64,000 nucleotides of DNA from UBA1672 sp963977495 (GTDB lineage: Bacteria > Pseudomonadota > Alphaproteobacteria > Micavibrionales > Micavibrionaceae), in assembly GCA_963977495.1 (NCBI GenBank), contig CAXBOT010000004.1:62001-126000 (forward strand). The letters run 5' to 3'. The notes below the pieces were generated by a model. It was not told the DNA's origin. It saw only the letters and a program-made list of their open reading frames with translations, and did no database searches. Every line of letters begins with the position of its first letter. The first letter of the stretch is position 1. The translations under genes were made by a program, and so were the position numbers. This document shows positions 9,286 to 18,044 of the stretch, piece by piece.

Positions 9286-12200
9286 ATGGCATTTACAACA
9301 ACCAGTTTTGCAAAATACACGATTTTCCCGGGGATATGGCCTCGGCTGAAGGAGCTTGTCAACTCGGGTTTTGGTTTTCTTGCGAGTGTCATTGCGGTTT
9401 TGTATTTTAATATGGGACTTCTTCCCCAAGGCCACCCTTATCTTGATAGCAATAATTACGGCCGTTTTGGTATTCGCCATGTGGTGGCAGAGGCCGGAAA
9501 AAATCTGGTTTTTTCCAGAAAAAATATAGATCAGATTATTTTATATTTTACGATTTTGATCGGTTTGGTCATATTGGCCCTTCAATTTGTATTGCTTTTG
9601 ACCTCATTTATGGCTGCACCTGTGTTCGCCGGACCGAATAACTGGTTCGATTTTTACACGGTTTCGTGGACAAATTATTTTACAACAACACCTGTCGGGC
9701 CTTCCCAGGATATTGCCTTTGTCGTATTGGATAAAGTGTTCGGCGCGATGCAATTTTCAGGAACAGGGAGCACGTTGGGCTTTTTCGGTTCTTGCGTATC
9801 GGATTTGGTAACGCCTTGTACAGATATTCGCGGTAATGCTGTTTTTTCTCCGTCTGTTTTCCCCACACCATTTCACTTGGCTTTGCACCAAATGTTGGCG
9901 TTTTACACAATGGGCATTGGTTTTATTTCCGGTGTTATCATTCTTTATTTCATTGTTGCTATTGTCGGGGAAACCGTAACAACAGGGACACCCTTTGGTC
10001 GTCGCTTTAATAAATCATGGTTTATACCGCGCTTGATCGTGTTTTTCGCTTTATTAGCGCCCATAACTTTGAGTGGCGGTAATAATGACGGACTTAACGT
10101 TGCACAACTGATCACATTATCGGTTGCTAAATTCGGATCAAATATGGCGACGAATGCATGGCTTGGTTTTGTTAGTCAGGCCGGGATTTCAGGAGTTCGG
10201 ACAAGTGACTTTTTTGGGAAAGACCAGTTTATGCTGTCTGTACCTAACGTGCCTGAATTGGCGACGCTGACGCAGTTTATGTATCTTGTGCGCATGTGTA
10301 TGTATGCGGAAAAAATCATTAATGGTATTGATGTGTACCCTTATCTCGTTAGGCCGCATTCAACAAGCACGGCGGCGACAACCCTTATAGATGGCTCAAC
10401 CGTGGCACATAATGCGATGGGCGGTACGACGGATGATTATCTGTCTTATTACGGTTCAAGTATTCTTCCGATTGATTTTGCACGGGCTGTGGAATTTTCA
10501 CGGTATCAAGATGTTGTGTTGCGGTTCGGACATCGTAATCCGGCTGGTGGTATTATTACGGATTTGAATGATCCGCCCGGTGCGTATGATGATGAATGGG
10601 GTAATGTAGAGCCAACCTGTGGTGAAATGAAGTTTGAAGTAACCTCTCTTGATCCGTTTGTTATTGGGCCGTCGCCTGTTGGTGATCCGTCATTGGCTGT
10701 TCAGCAAAACTATTGGTCATTTGTGGATCAGTTTATGTTCTGGGATGATATGTTTGATCAGATTCCGTATTGTATGTTACAGGCTTTATTGCCATATGAT
10801 CATGATAATACCTGTTTGGATCAACCTGTCAGTGGTACGCCGTCTTCTCCATCTGTTGGTTCCTACATTCCCGGTGGTACTGTGAATTATCCGTTTACGA
10901 ACGATACGCGCTGGTTGAATATTGAAAATGCTCGCGCATCTATGGAGATTGCAAATACCATTAATAAAATTATCATGATGGGACAGCAATTAACGTGGAA
11001 CAGTTCCTCTGAATTGGGCGCCGTTGGTGGCAGTATTGATGCCAATCTTTTGAACTACTACGATAATCCGGCCTATGTAAATAACCTGATTATGCCGCCG
11101 GAAGTTCAAGAGCGCGGTTGGGTTGGTGCTGCGTTATGGTATAATAAGCTTGCAGAAATTAATGGAATTTATGGCGCAGCCGTTGAGAATATTCCGCGTC
11201 CTTACAAATACCCCAAGGTGATGGAAGAAGTGGCCGCGCAACATATGGCCGCTGATAAGAATCCATCTTATACAGCACGGTTTAACCCACGTCTTGCAGA
11301 CGGAAAATTAGCAGATCTACCGCGTCCGGGTGATCAGTATATTGCTGCGGCACTTTATAGTACGTATGAATTTTGGAACAGTGCGGCGGTTCAGGAAACC
11401 GTTATTACACGACGCAGTAACAACGCAATTATTGATGCTGTGAATATGATTTTTGGTACAAGTGGTATCTTTGATATTGTTGAAAACCGTGGTGTTTACC
11501 CACTTGCCATGCTCAGCGGCTTGGGAAAAAGTATGGTTGACGCCGCGTTGCGTAACTTGTTTGTCGGTGTTGTTGGTCAGGGTATCGGGCAGACATTCGA
11601 CAATTTCATTGGTCATTTGAGTAATGTCGCCGGTACTTTTGCGTTCCGTATGGGGATGATCGGCATGGGGATTGGCTTTGTTCTGTATTATGTATTGCCG
11701 ATTATGCCGTTTATTTACTTCTTCTTTGCCTTTAGTGGCTGGGTGAAAAGTATCTTTGAAGCGGTCTTGGCGATGCCGTTATGGGCTTTGGCGCACATCA
11801 GAATTGATGGGGAAGGGCTTCCCGGTCCTTGGGCAACAAATGGGTACTTCTTGTTGTTTGAGATATTCCTGCGGCCTGTACTCATTATTTTCGGTTTTGT
11901 GTTTAGTATATCGGTCTATGCCGCATTGGTAGATACGCTGCATAATTCTTATCACCTACTGACATTTGCGGCATCCGGTTTTGATATCGAGGCTGAGATT
12001 AATCAGGGGGGGACTGGATTCCGTCAAGTTTCAGATTTGACGAACCTTACACCGGCGAATACGACAGCATTCTTACGTGGGCCGATTGATGAACTGTTCT
12101 ACTCCATTATCTACGTCATCATGGTTTATATGGTTGGCCTGTCTTCGTTTAAACTGGTTGATCAGATTCCCAACAACATTATGCGTTGGATGGGGGTAAC

Positions 12201-12363
12201 GGTGAGTACGTTCCACGAAACAGCAGGTGACCCTGCGAGTGAATTGGCTGGTAAAGCTTACCGCGGTATCAATATGAGTAACGCCCAGATCATGGGTATG
12301 ATGGATCGTAACGCGAACAGCACGATTGATCAGTCATTGATGAACCAACTCAGTCGATCCTGA
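9286..12363 (+). CDS. DotA/TraY-family type IVB secretion membrane protein, paralog 3
   Basis: This is the third and longest paralog (1025 residues), 34 bases after the second. It has the same N-terminal signature (GHPYL, YGRFGIRHVVAEA, KNIDQII), a central RGWVGAALWYNKLAEING block, and the C-terminal WALAHIRIDGEGLPG followed by hydrophobic segments ending in MVGLSSFKLVDQIPNNIMRWMG. The insert around residues 340-560 is longer than in the other two copies and includes Cys-containing loops (FFGSCVS near residue 165, then C-rich residues near 500). A strong hairpin terminator follows 27 bases after the stop, marking the end of the three-gene unit. Confidence 0.85.
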   Translation: MAFTTTSFAKYTIFPGIWPRLKELVNSGFGFLASVIAVLYFNMGLLPQGHPYLDSNNYGRFGIRHVVAEAGKNLVFSRKNIDQIILYFTILIGLVILALQFVLLLTSFMAAPVFAGPNNWFDFYTVSWTNYFTTTPVGPSQDIAFVVLDKVFGAMQFSGTGSTLGFFGSCVSDLVTPCTDIRGNAVFSPSVFPTPFHLALHQMLAFYTMGIGFISGVIILYFIVAIVGETVTTGTPFGRRFNKSWFIPRLIVFFALLAPITLSGGNNDGLNVAQLITLSVAKFGSNMATNAWLGFVSQAGISGVRTSDFFGKDQFMLSVPNVPELATLTQFMYLVRMCMYAEKIINGIDVYPYLVRPHSTSTAATTLIDGSTVAHNAMGGTTDDYLSYYGSSILPIDFARAVEFSRYQDVVLRFGHRNPAGGIITDLNDPPGAYDDEWGNVEPTCGEMKFEVTSLDPFVIGPSPVGDPSLAVQQNYWSFVDQFMFWDDMFDQIPYCMLQALLPYDHDNTCLDQPVSGTPSSPSVGSYIPGGTVNYPFTNDTRWLNIENARASMEIANTINKIIMMGQQLTWNSSSELGAVGGSIDANLLNYYDNPAYVNNLIMPPEVQERGWVGAALWYNKLAEINGIYGAAVENIPRPYKYPKVMEEVAAQHMAADKNPSYTARFNPRLADGKLADLPRPGDQYIAAALYSTYEFWNSAAVQETVITRRSNNAIIDAVNMIFGTSGIFDIVENRGVYPLAMLSGLGKSMVDAALRNLFVGVVGQGIGQTFDNFIGHLSNVAGTFAFRMGMIGMGIGFVLYYVLPIMPFIYFFFAFSGWVKSIFEAVLAMPLWALAHIRIDGEGLPGPWATNGYFLLFEIFLRPVLIIFGFVFSISVYAALVDTLHNSYHLLTFAASGFDIEAEINQGGTGFRQVSDLTNLTPANTTAFLRGPIDELFYSIIYVIMVYMVGLSSFKLVDQIPNNIMRWMGVTVSTFHETAGDPASELAGKAYRGINMSNAQIMGMMDRNANSTIDQSLMNQLSRS

Positions 12364-12390
12364 CGATGATGATCGTTATAGATATCAAAA

Positions 12391-12415
12391 AACCGCCATA
12401 TCGAATGGCGGTTTT
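12391..12415. terminator. Bidirectional rho-independent terminator
   Basis: A 9-bp stem AACCGCCAT / ATGGCGGTT (12391-12399 and 12405-12413) with a five-base loop is followed by T residues on the plus strand and by a TTTTTT run on the minus strand (12385-12390 region). It sits between the convergent third DotA/TraY gene and mlaC, so it can end both transcripts. Confidence 0.85.
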
Positions 12416-12455
12416 GTCATTTTGGGGCGATGCCCCAGAAACTTTACTAAACGAT

Positions 12456-13121
12456 TTATTCTGATTGTGGTCTTAAATGATCCAGCAATATGTCTATATT
12501 GCCGCCCCCGCGTTGTATAACCGACGCAAAGTCAGAACGCTGTGTAAGGGACATACTGACCCCCTCAACCATAATATCGATGATTTTGAGTGTACCGTTC
12601 TTTTCACGGACGCGCCACTCTACGCTGATCTTAGAGCCACTGGCTGGGATGATTTGTGAGGATACAATCGAATCTGATGTCCCTTGCGCGCGCGCAGACA
12701 GAACGCTGAACCCTTCGCCGTTATAATCGCTGAAACGGCGGGAATAAACATCAACCACCATCTCTTCGAACAGCTTTAGATATTCATCTTTTTCCGCGCT
12801 TGTACTGGTTTTCCAGTATCGGCCAAGCGCAAAGCGACCAATGGTCTTCATGTCGAAATTATTTTTCAGAACATTACGAAATTCTTCTTTCCGCTTCTCT
12901 TCTGTCATGGATTGATCTTCTAAAAAGCCAATGCCTTGTTTGGCTAAATCCTTGATGAAGTCTAATGCTTTTTGATCCCTTTTATCTTCGGAAGAAATAA
13001 GCGTAGTAGTGTGCTGTGGCGTTATATTGCCAACAATATTGAGCGAAAAGCCGGATGCATAAGCAGGCATCGAAAGGGTTGTCGCAAGACCAAGGGATAA
13101 AAGAAGTTTTCTACTAAGCAA
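12456..13121 (-). CDS. mlaC: Phospholipid-binding protein MlaC (Ttg2D family)
   Basis: MlaC is the periplasmic shuttle that carries phospholipids between the outer-membrane MlaA complex and the inner-membrane MlaFEDB ABC transporter. The 221-residue product begins with a signal peptide (MLSRKLLLSLGLATTLSMPAYA). It continues with the Ttg2D fold, including FALGRYWKTSTSAEKDEYLKLFEEMVVDVYSRRF (residues about 97-130, read in parts) and a beta-rich half ending IDIMVEGVSMSLTQRSDF. It lies downstream of mlaA on the same strand with a gap of 104 bases. The MlaBDEF genes are not in the window. HpnM is a close relative, but the mlaA neighbour favours MlaC. Confidence 0.85.
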   Translation of the reverse strand: MLSRKLLLSLGLATTLSMPAYASGFSLNIVGNITPQHTTTLISSEDKRDQKALDFIKDLAKQGIGFLEDQSMTEEKRKEEFRNVLKNNFDMKTIGRFALGRYWKTSTSAEKDEYLKLFEEMVVDVYSRRFSDYNGEGFSVLSARAQGTSDSIVSSQIIPASGSKISVEWRVREKNGTLKIIDIMVEGVSMSLTQRSDFASVIQRGGGNIDILLDHLRPQSE

Positions 13122-13164
13122 AATATTCTCCAGACTTAATTTTCATCAAGACCATTTTAGTTAA

Positions 13165-13188
13165 ACATTATGAAATAATTCGTAATGT
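13165..13188. repeat. Inverted repeat between mlaA and mlaC
   Basis: Two 10-base arms, ACATTATGAA (13165-13174) and TTCGTAATGT (13179-13188), are complementary except for one G-T pair and are separated by ATAA. No T-run follows, so it is unlikely to be an intrinsic terminator; it may be an operator or a transcript-processing hairpin. The neighbourhood is AT-rich, which raises the chance of a fortuitous match. Confidence 0.4.
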
Positions 13189-13225
13189 AATACAGTTTCG
13201 GTACAAAGCATAGCATCTAACTTTA

Positions 13226-14038
13226 TTACTCATCTTCAAATTCAAAGTCTGGAATATCTGGTATTTGCTCACTTTGTATAGAGCTACTATCGAAAACCAA
13301 GGCTCTGCGGTATTGATAATACGTGCTTCTGACGGCAGCGTAATAGTCGAAAGAGCTTCTTTCCAGATCAGTTAATGTGTCATGTAGAGAGTCGCGCACA
13401 TCCAGATAATCCATGCCGTACTTGGCGTAGTAGATTTTCTCTTGTTCTACGTTAAAGAGATACCAGCGCAAGGGGTCCATCATTGAATCTGCGAAAAACC
13501 CGCTGTAATCACGCATGGAAGACGCACCGATAAAGGGGACAACCATGTAAGGGCCGTGGCCAACGCCCCATTTGGCAAGGGTTTGGCCGAAATCCTCTGC
13601 TTCATAAGGAATGCCTTCATGCCCCGCAACGTCAAACAACCCACCAACGCCCACTGTGGTATTTACAATAGCGCGAACAACCGTATCGCGTGATCCTTTG
13701 ATATCGCCTTGTAAAATTTGGTTGGCAAGATTAACAGGTGTTCTGAGGTTGCGTAGGAAATTGCGAATACCGATACGTGCCGGTTTGGGAGCAACCATTC
13801 TGTAACCCTTAATAACCGGGTTAATAACAGCATGGTCAACAGCCATATTAAAGGCCATCACCTGACGGTTCATATCTTCATAGGGGTCATATATAACATT
13901 TCCAGCATCTATAATCGTACCCTTTTGCGTGCTTGCGCAGGCATTGAGGGAGAAACATGCAACCAACATCAAACAAAAATGATGTGGCCTCAATCTCTCG
14001 TTGTTAGATGAAGATAGATATGTTTCGCGGCGTGCCAT
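13226..14038 (-). CDS. mlaA: Outer-membrane lipoprotein MlaA (VacJ)
   Basis: MlaA sits in the outer membrane, removes mislocalised phospholipids from the outer leaflet and passes them to MlaC. The 270-residue product has an unusually long n-region (about 22 residues) before a lipoprotein signal ending in the lipobox LNAC (Cys near residue 34). The family motifs follow: DPYEDMNRQVMAFN, RNFLRNLRTPVNLANQILQGD, NTTVGVGGLFDVA and the GVGHGPYMVVPFIGASSMRD block. An acidic tail (DIPDFEFEDE) ends it. A probable promoter lies upstream at 14084-14111 and mlaC follows, giving an mlaA-mlaC transcript. Confidence 0.92.
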   Translation of the reverse strand: MARRETYLSSSNNERLRPHHFCLMLVACFSLNACASTQKGTIIDAGNVIYDPYEDMNRQVMAFNMAVDHAVINPVIKGYRMVAPKPARIGIRNFLRNLRTPVNLANQILQGDIKGSRDTVVRAIVNTTVGVGGLFDVAGHEGIPYEAEDFGQTLAKWGVGHGPYMVVPFIGASSMRDYSGFFADSMMDPLRWYLFNVEQEKIYYAKYGMDYLDVRDSLHDTLTDLERSSFDYYAAVRSTYYQYRRALVFDSSSIQSEQIPDIPDFEFEDE

Positions 14039-14083
14039 TTGAAAATCCTGTTCATTATGGGATGTATAATCCGTTGTCAGACT

Positions 14084-14111
14084 ATAATAAATACCATGCG
14101 TTTCCTATCAA
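14084..14111 (-). promoter_or_regulatory. Putative sigma-70 promoter of mlaA-mlaC
   Basis: On the minus strand, TTGATA (14106-14111) and TATTAT (14084-14089) are separated by 16 bases, each matching five of six consensus positions. The -10 box lies about 45 bases before the mlaA ATG. Confidence 0.45.
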
Positions 14112-14161
14112 TTAGTTAATACTCAAAGAATAAAATATCATGTGTATTGTTTTGGGCGAGG

Positions 14162-15307
14162 TTAGCCGTCTTCGATATTCATCATGACTGAAAGGCCCAA
14201 TAAAAACGCAATCATGGCGGGTGACCAAGCGGCAAGAACAACCGGTATTTTTTGTGATGCCCCCAGAGTTTGTAAAAAGCTGGAGAGGAAAAACACCAAA
14301 AACCCAATAAATACGCCGCTTGCAATCATTGCGAATGTTCCCCTTGATCGGGGCGGGCGCATCGACACGGTCGCCGCCAATAAGATCATTGCGCAAAACA
14401 TTAAGGGTTGGGACAGCAGGCTTTGGTAATAAACCTTCAGGCGTGTGGCATCAAAACCGGTTTGCTCCAGCGTGTTGATATAAGCAGGTAATTTCCAAAA
14501 GGACATACTTTTAGGGGAGGAGAAGCTTTCTTGAATGTCGCGAATCGTGAGCGTTGTCGGAACGGTGTATGTGCCTTCATTGATACGGGAGTTTCCATCC
14601 TTATGGATGGTGACATCACTTAAAACCCAAAAGTTATTTTCTAGGAACGCAGAATGCGCATCCACACGCTGTAAAAAGTCATTGCTGCCTGTGAAATAAA
14701 ACACGCTGACATTTTTAAGTTTCCATTCCGGTTGCTCTACTTTTTGTGCATAGACAATAACATAGCCTTCGGTGAGCGGCGTTTCGGCGTCTTGTTCAGT
14801 TTCGGGCGTGTCTGTTTCAATCAAGATCGCTTGTTTGAGCCACAGACCTTCTTGGAAAACGGCGATCTGGTTCTTTTCACGTTTGAGGTAGACACGTTCC
14901 ATATCTTCGTATTTTCCGATGAAAACGGCGCCCACGGGGTTGATTACGGCCATTTGCATGACGCCGAATAAAATACCGACTGCGGATAGGGGGAGAAGGA
15001 ATTGCCACACGGAAAAGCCCGAGGCACGCACCACAATCAATTCATATTGCCGCGTTAATTGCCAAAACGTGTACATGGCGCTGAATAAGACGGCAAAAGG
15101 GAAAATCGTTTGTCCGACTTCCGGCAGTTTGAGCAACCCCATCTGCAAGACGAGGGAAATCGGCACGTCACCGCGATGGCTTGCGCGTCTTATGAGCTCA
15201 ACCGTATCGAATAAGTAGATAATCGCAAATAAACCAACAAGAAGAATACATAAATTCGTGATGTAACGTTTGGCCAGATAGCTGCTAAGCGTGAAGGTGA
15301 TTTTCAT
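14162..15307 (-). CDS. lptG: LPS export ABC transporter permease LptG
   Basis: LptG pairs with LptF to form the membrane part of the LptB2FG transporter that extracts LPS from the inner membrane and feeds it to LptC. The 381-residue protein has the YjgP/YjgQ layout: three N-terminal membrane helices (about residues 12-30, 55-80, 98-120), a periplasmic beta-jellyroll domain (about 130-275) and three C-terminal helices. Its start overlaps the 3' end of lptF by 23 bases, which suggests coupled translation. It is the second gene of the pair, as in other Proteobacteria, and is followed by the mlaA promoter region. Confidence 0.92.
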   Translation of the reverse strand: MKITFTLSSYLAKRYITNLCILLVGLFAIIYLFDTVELIRRASHRGDVPISLVLQMGLLKLPEVGQTIFPFAVLFSAMYTFWQLTRQYELIVVRASGFSVWQFLLPLSAVGILFGVMQMAVINPVGAVFIGKYEDMERVYLKREKNQIAVFQEGLWLKQAILIETDTPETEQDAETPLTEGYVIVYAQKVEQPEWKLKNVSVFYFTGSNDFLQRVDAHSAFLENNFWVLSDVTIHKDGNSRINEGTYTVPTTLTIRDIQESFSSPKSMSFWKLPAYINTLEQTGFDATRLKVYYQSLLSQPLMFCAMILLAATVSMRPPRSRGTFAMIASGVFIGFLVFFLSSFLQTLGASQKIPVVLAAWSPAMIAFLLGLSVMMNIEDG

Positions 15308-16430
15308 TGATCCCCTTTCTGGAATATAGAATGTGGTGGCGCAGTTTTTCTGTTTTCCTGCTCAAGAGCAATAACGATACGCAAATAGGGGCAATGGTCA
15401 GCACATACATAAGCACCAAACCGAAATTATTGTTTTTTGCGAGGTTATAGGAGATCAGGAACAATCCCTGAATTAAGATAATTCCCACCAGCGCGGCGGT
15501 AATCTTTTTGGCTTGCCCGCGCCTGTCTACAGGGCCGAGTAAGAGCGCCAAAAGCGCGGTCAAAGGGAAGGCCAGCGCGAGAAGGGGGCTTATGAGGCGT
15601 CTGTGAATTTCAATTTGAAACTCATGTAAATTATCAAGATCACGCGCATCTTCGGGATCGGGATTCATAAGTTGCCAGATCGTGCGTTCGGCTGGCTCTG
15701 CCCATCGTTTACGCACCGCCTGACTTTCCGGCAGGTCAATCGTATAACGGCTGAATTGCAGATTTTGTAAAATGCCTGATTTGGGATTGTATTCTTGCCT
15801 TGATCCGTCATGGACAATCACCTGATGGCCTTCTTGCGTTGAAACAATCCGTCCGTATTTTGCCAGAACGGTTGAGGGCGGCTTTGATTGGTCGCGCGTG
15901 TCGTGAATCATCAATCCGGCAAGGTCGCCGCTGCTTTGCTTTTCATTGATATAGACCGTCAGACCTTTACCAACGGCGTTAAAGACACCTTCTTTAAAGA
16001 AGAAGTTCGAGAATTCTGCCTTCAGTTCCTCGCGCATTTGATGCATTTTTGCCAATGAGGTCGGGGCAATCCACAGGGTGACGCTCCACAGGAATACGGT
16101 CAGAATAGCGCCTAAAATCATAGCAGGCTTCGCGAGATCAAATGAGGAGTGCCCAACACCGCGCATGGCAATCAACTCGGAATCAAGGGTCATCTTATTA
16201 TAGAGGAAGACCGTTGCGGCCATCAGGGACAGGGGCAGGATAACCTCGAAAGAGCGCGGCAGCGCCAGCGCGGTTAAGATCCAAAATGTGCTGCCTGAAG
16301 AACCGGCGCTGACGACAATCTCTAAAAATCGTAGGGATTGCGTCAAAAATATAATAAGAGTCAGAACAACGGCGATAAATGCCGTTGCAATACTTAAATT
16401 TTTCAAAAGGTAACGATCAAAAATTTTCAT
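15285..16430 (-). CDS. lptF: LPS export ABC transporter permease LptF
   Basis: This 381-residue permease is the partner of LptG in the LPS transporter. It starts MKIFDRYLLKNLSIATAFIA, a typical LptF opening. It has three helices in the first 120 residues, a periplasmic domain containing GKGLTVYINEK and GLMIHDTRDQ, and three C-terminal helices including PLTALLALLLGPVDRRGQ. It is transcribed divergently from pepA, the same arrangement as the lptF-lptG / pepA-holC locus of many Gram-negatives. Confidence 0.92.
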   Translation of the reverse strand: MKIFDRYLLKNLSIATAFIAVVLTLIIFLTQSLRFLEIVVSAGSSGSTFWILTALALPRSFEVILPLSLMAATVFLYNKMTLDSELIAMRGVGHSSFDLAKPAMILGAILTVFLWSVTLWIAPTSLAKMHQMREELKAEFSNFFFKEGVFNAVGKGLTVYINEKQSSGDLAGLMIHDTRDQSKPPSTVLAKYGRIVSTQEGHQVIVHDGSRQEYNPKSGILQNLQFSRYTIDLPESQAVRKRWAEPAERTIWQLMNPDPEDARDLDNLHEFQIEIHRRLISPLLALAFPLTALLALLLGPVDRRGQAKKITAALVGIILIQGLFLISYNLAKNNNFGLVLMYVLTIAPICVSLLLLSRKTEKLRHHILYSRKGINENHLHA

Positions 16431-16524
16431 ACGCGTAACGTGTTGGTGCTGGTCATTTTAATTTTGGAGCTTATACTATGAGAGCCTTTAAGGCGATTAC
16501 AAATTTAGATCATTAGGATTCAAC

Positions 16525-18036
16525 ATGACACTGGATATCACTTTTTCAAAAGCCCCCCACAAAAACACAGATGCGGCTGTTCTCTGCTTTTATGAAGATA
16601 AGGAGCCGAGTGCGTCAGTTGGGTCATTGAATTATGAATTTCATGGTTTTATCGATCATGTTCTGGAGAAAAACAAAAGCTTCACAGGCAAGGTAGGGCA
16701 AACCCAGATTTTGATGCTGCCTGAGAAATCGCCCTATAGTTATGCGATATTGCTCGGGTGCGGGAAGAAAGACAATATGGATAAGCTTGAAGCAGAGAAG
16801 CTCGGCGGGAAACTGTTCGCCGCTTTGGGCTCAACCAATATCGAGAGTGCAGAATTTTACGTTGATAATGATCTGGATAATAGCGGTGATATTGCCGCCC
16901 ACATCGCGGTTGGTCTAAAGATGCGCTCTTATACTTTCGATCTTTATAAATCAAAACCATCTGATGAAGAGGCGGAAAAGCACCTGTCAGACGTGCATTT
17001 TGTCGTGTTTGATGGTGATGCCGCGAATGAACTTTATACGGAACAAGCCTGCGTTTTGGAAGGCGTGTTCCTCGCGCGTGATCTTGTGAATGAGCCACCA
17101 AATGAGCTTTACCCCGATGTCTACGCCAAACGGATTAAAGAACAGCTCAAACCTTTGGGCGTGGAAATTGAAATCCTCGATGAAAAGAAAATGAAAAAGC
17201 TTGGCATGGGCGCGCTGCTTGCTGTTGGGCAAGGTTCTGATAATGCGCCGCGGATGGTTATTATGCGCTGGAAGGGTGATAAAAGCTCAAGCGATGCGCC
17301 GTTGGCATTTGTCGGTAAGGGCGTGACGTTCGATACGGGCGGTATTTCTTTGAAACCCGGACCGGGCATGGAAGAAATGAAAATGGATATGGGCGGATCA
17401 GCCGCCGTTGTCGGTTTGATGAAATCTCTGGCGCTACGCAAGGCTAAAGTCAATGTGGTTGGCATTGTCGGTTTGGTTGAGAATATGCCATCGGCGCGTG
17501 CATATCGTCCGGCGGATATTGTGACCTCCTATTCCGGTAAAACAATCGAAGTTTTGAACACAGACGCGGAAGGCCGCCTTGTTCTGGCCGATGCATTATC
17601 TTATGTGCAGGATGTTTATAAACCTGCATTGATCGTGGATTTGGCGACGTTGACAGGGGCGATATTGATTGCGCTGGGGCATGAATATTGCGGTACGTTT
17701 GTCACTGATGATGCGTTGTGGGAACAAATGGATCATGCAGGAAAAGATACAGATGAAAAACTATGGCGCATGCCGTTGGATGAGGTCTGGAAAAAAGACA
17801 TGGAAGGCACGATCAGCGATACGCAAAATATGGCAAAGTCAGGCCGTTGGGCAGGATCATGCACCGCCGCAGGCTTCCTGTCACACTTCATAGAAGAAGG
17901 CACATCATGGGCGCATATGGATATTGCGGGTACGGCATGGATCAAAAGCGATAAGGACACCACCCCGAAATATGGAACGGGTTTTGGTGTACGGGTTTTA
18001 GATCGGTTCGTATCACAGAATTACGAACAATCGTAA
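16525..18036 (+). CDS. pepA: Cytosol (leucyl) aminopeptidase PepA
   Basis: PepA is a cytoplasmic hexameric M17 metalloaminopeptidase that removes N-terminal residues from peptides; in some bacteria it also binds DNA. The 503-residue sequence has a variable N-terminal domain and a catalytic C-terminal domain. The latter carries GKGVTFDTGGISLKPG and MKMDMGGSAAVVG (metal Lys and Asp residues) and the family signature NTDAEGRLVLADAL. A TAGGA site precedes the ATG. It is divergent from lptF, and the following gene starts 8 bases after its stop. Confidence 0.95.
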   Translation: MTLDITFSKAPHKNTDAAVLCFYEDKEPSASVGSLNYEFHGFIDHVLEKNKSFTGKVGQTQILMLPEKSPYSYAILLGCGKKDNMDKLEAEKLGGKLFAALGSTNIESAEFYVDNDLDNSGDIAAHIAVGLKMRSYTFDLYKSKPSDEEAEKHLSDVHFVVFDGDAANELYTEQACVLEGVFLARDLVNEPPNELYPDVYAKRIKEQLKPLGVEIEILDEKKMKKLGMGALLAVGQGSDNAPRMVIMRWKGDKSSSDAPLAFVGKGVTFDTGGISLKPGPGMEEMKMDMGGSAAVVGLMKSLALRKAKVNVVGIVGLVENMPSARAYRPADIVTSYSGKTIEVLNTDAEGRLVLADALSYVQDVYKPALIVDLATLTGAILIALGHEYCGTFVTDDALWEQMDHAGKDTDEKLWRMPLDEVWKKDMEGTISDTQNMAKSGRWAGSCTAAGFLSHFIEEGTSWAHMDIAGTAWIKSDKDTTPKYGTGFGVRVLDRFVSQNYEQS

Positions 18037-18044
18037 CCCCGCCA

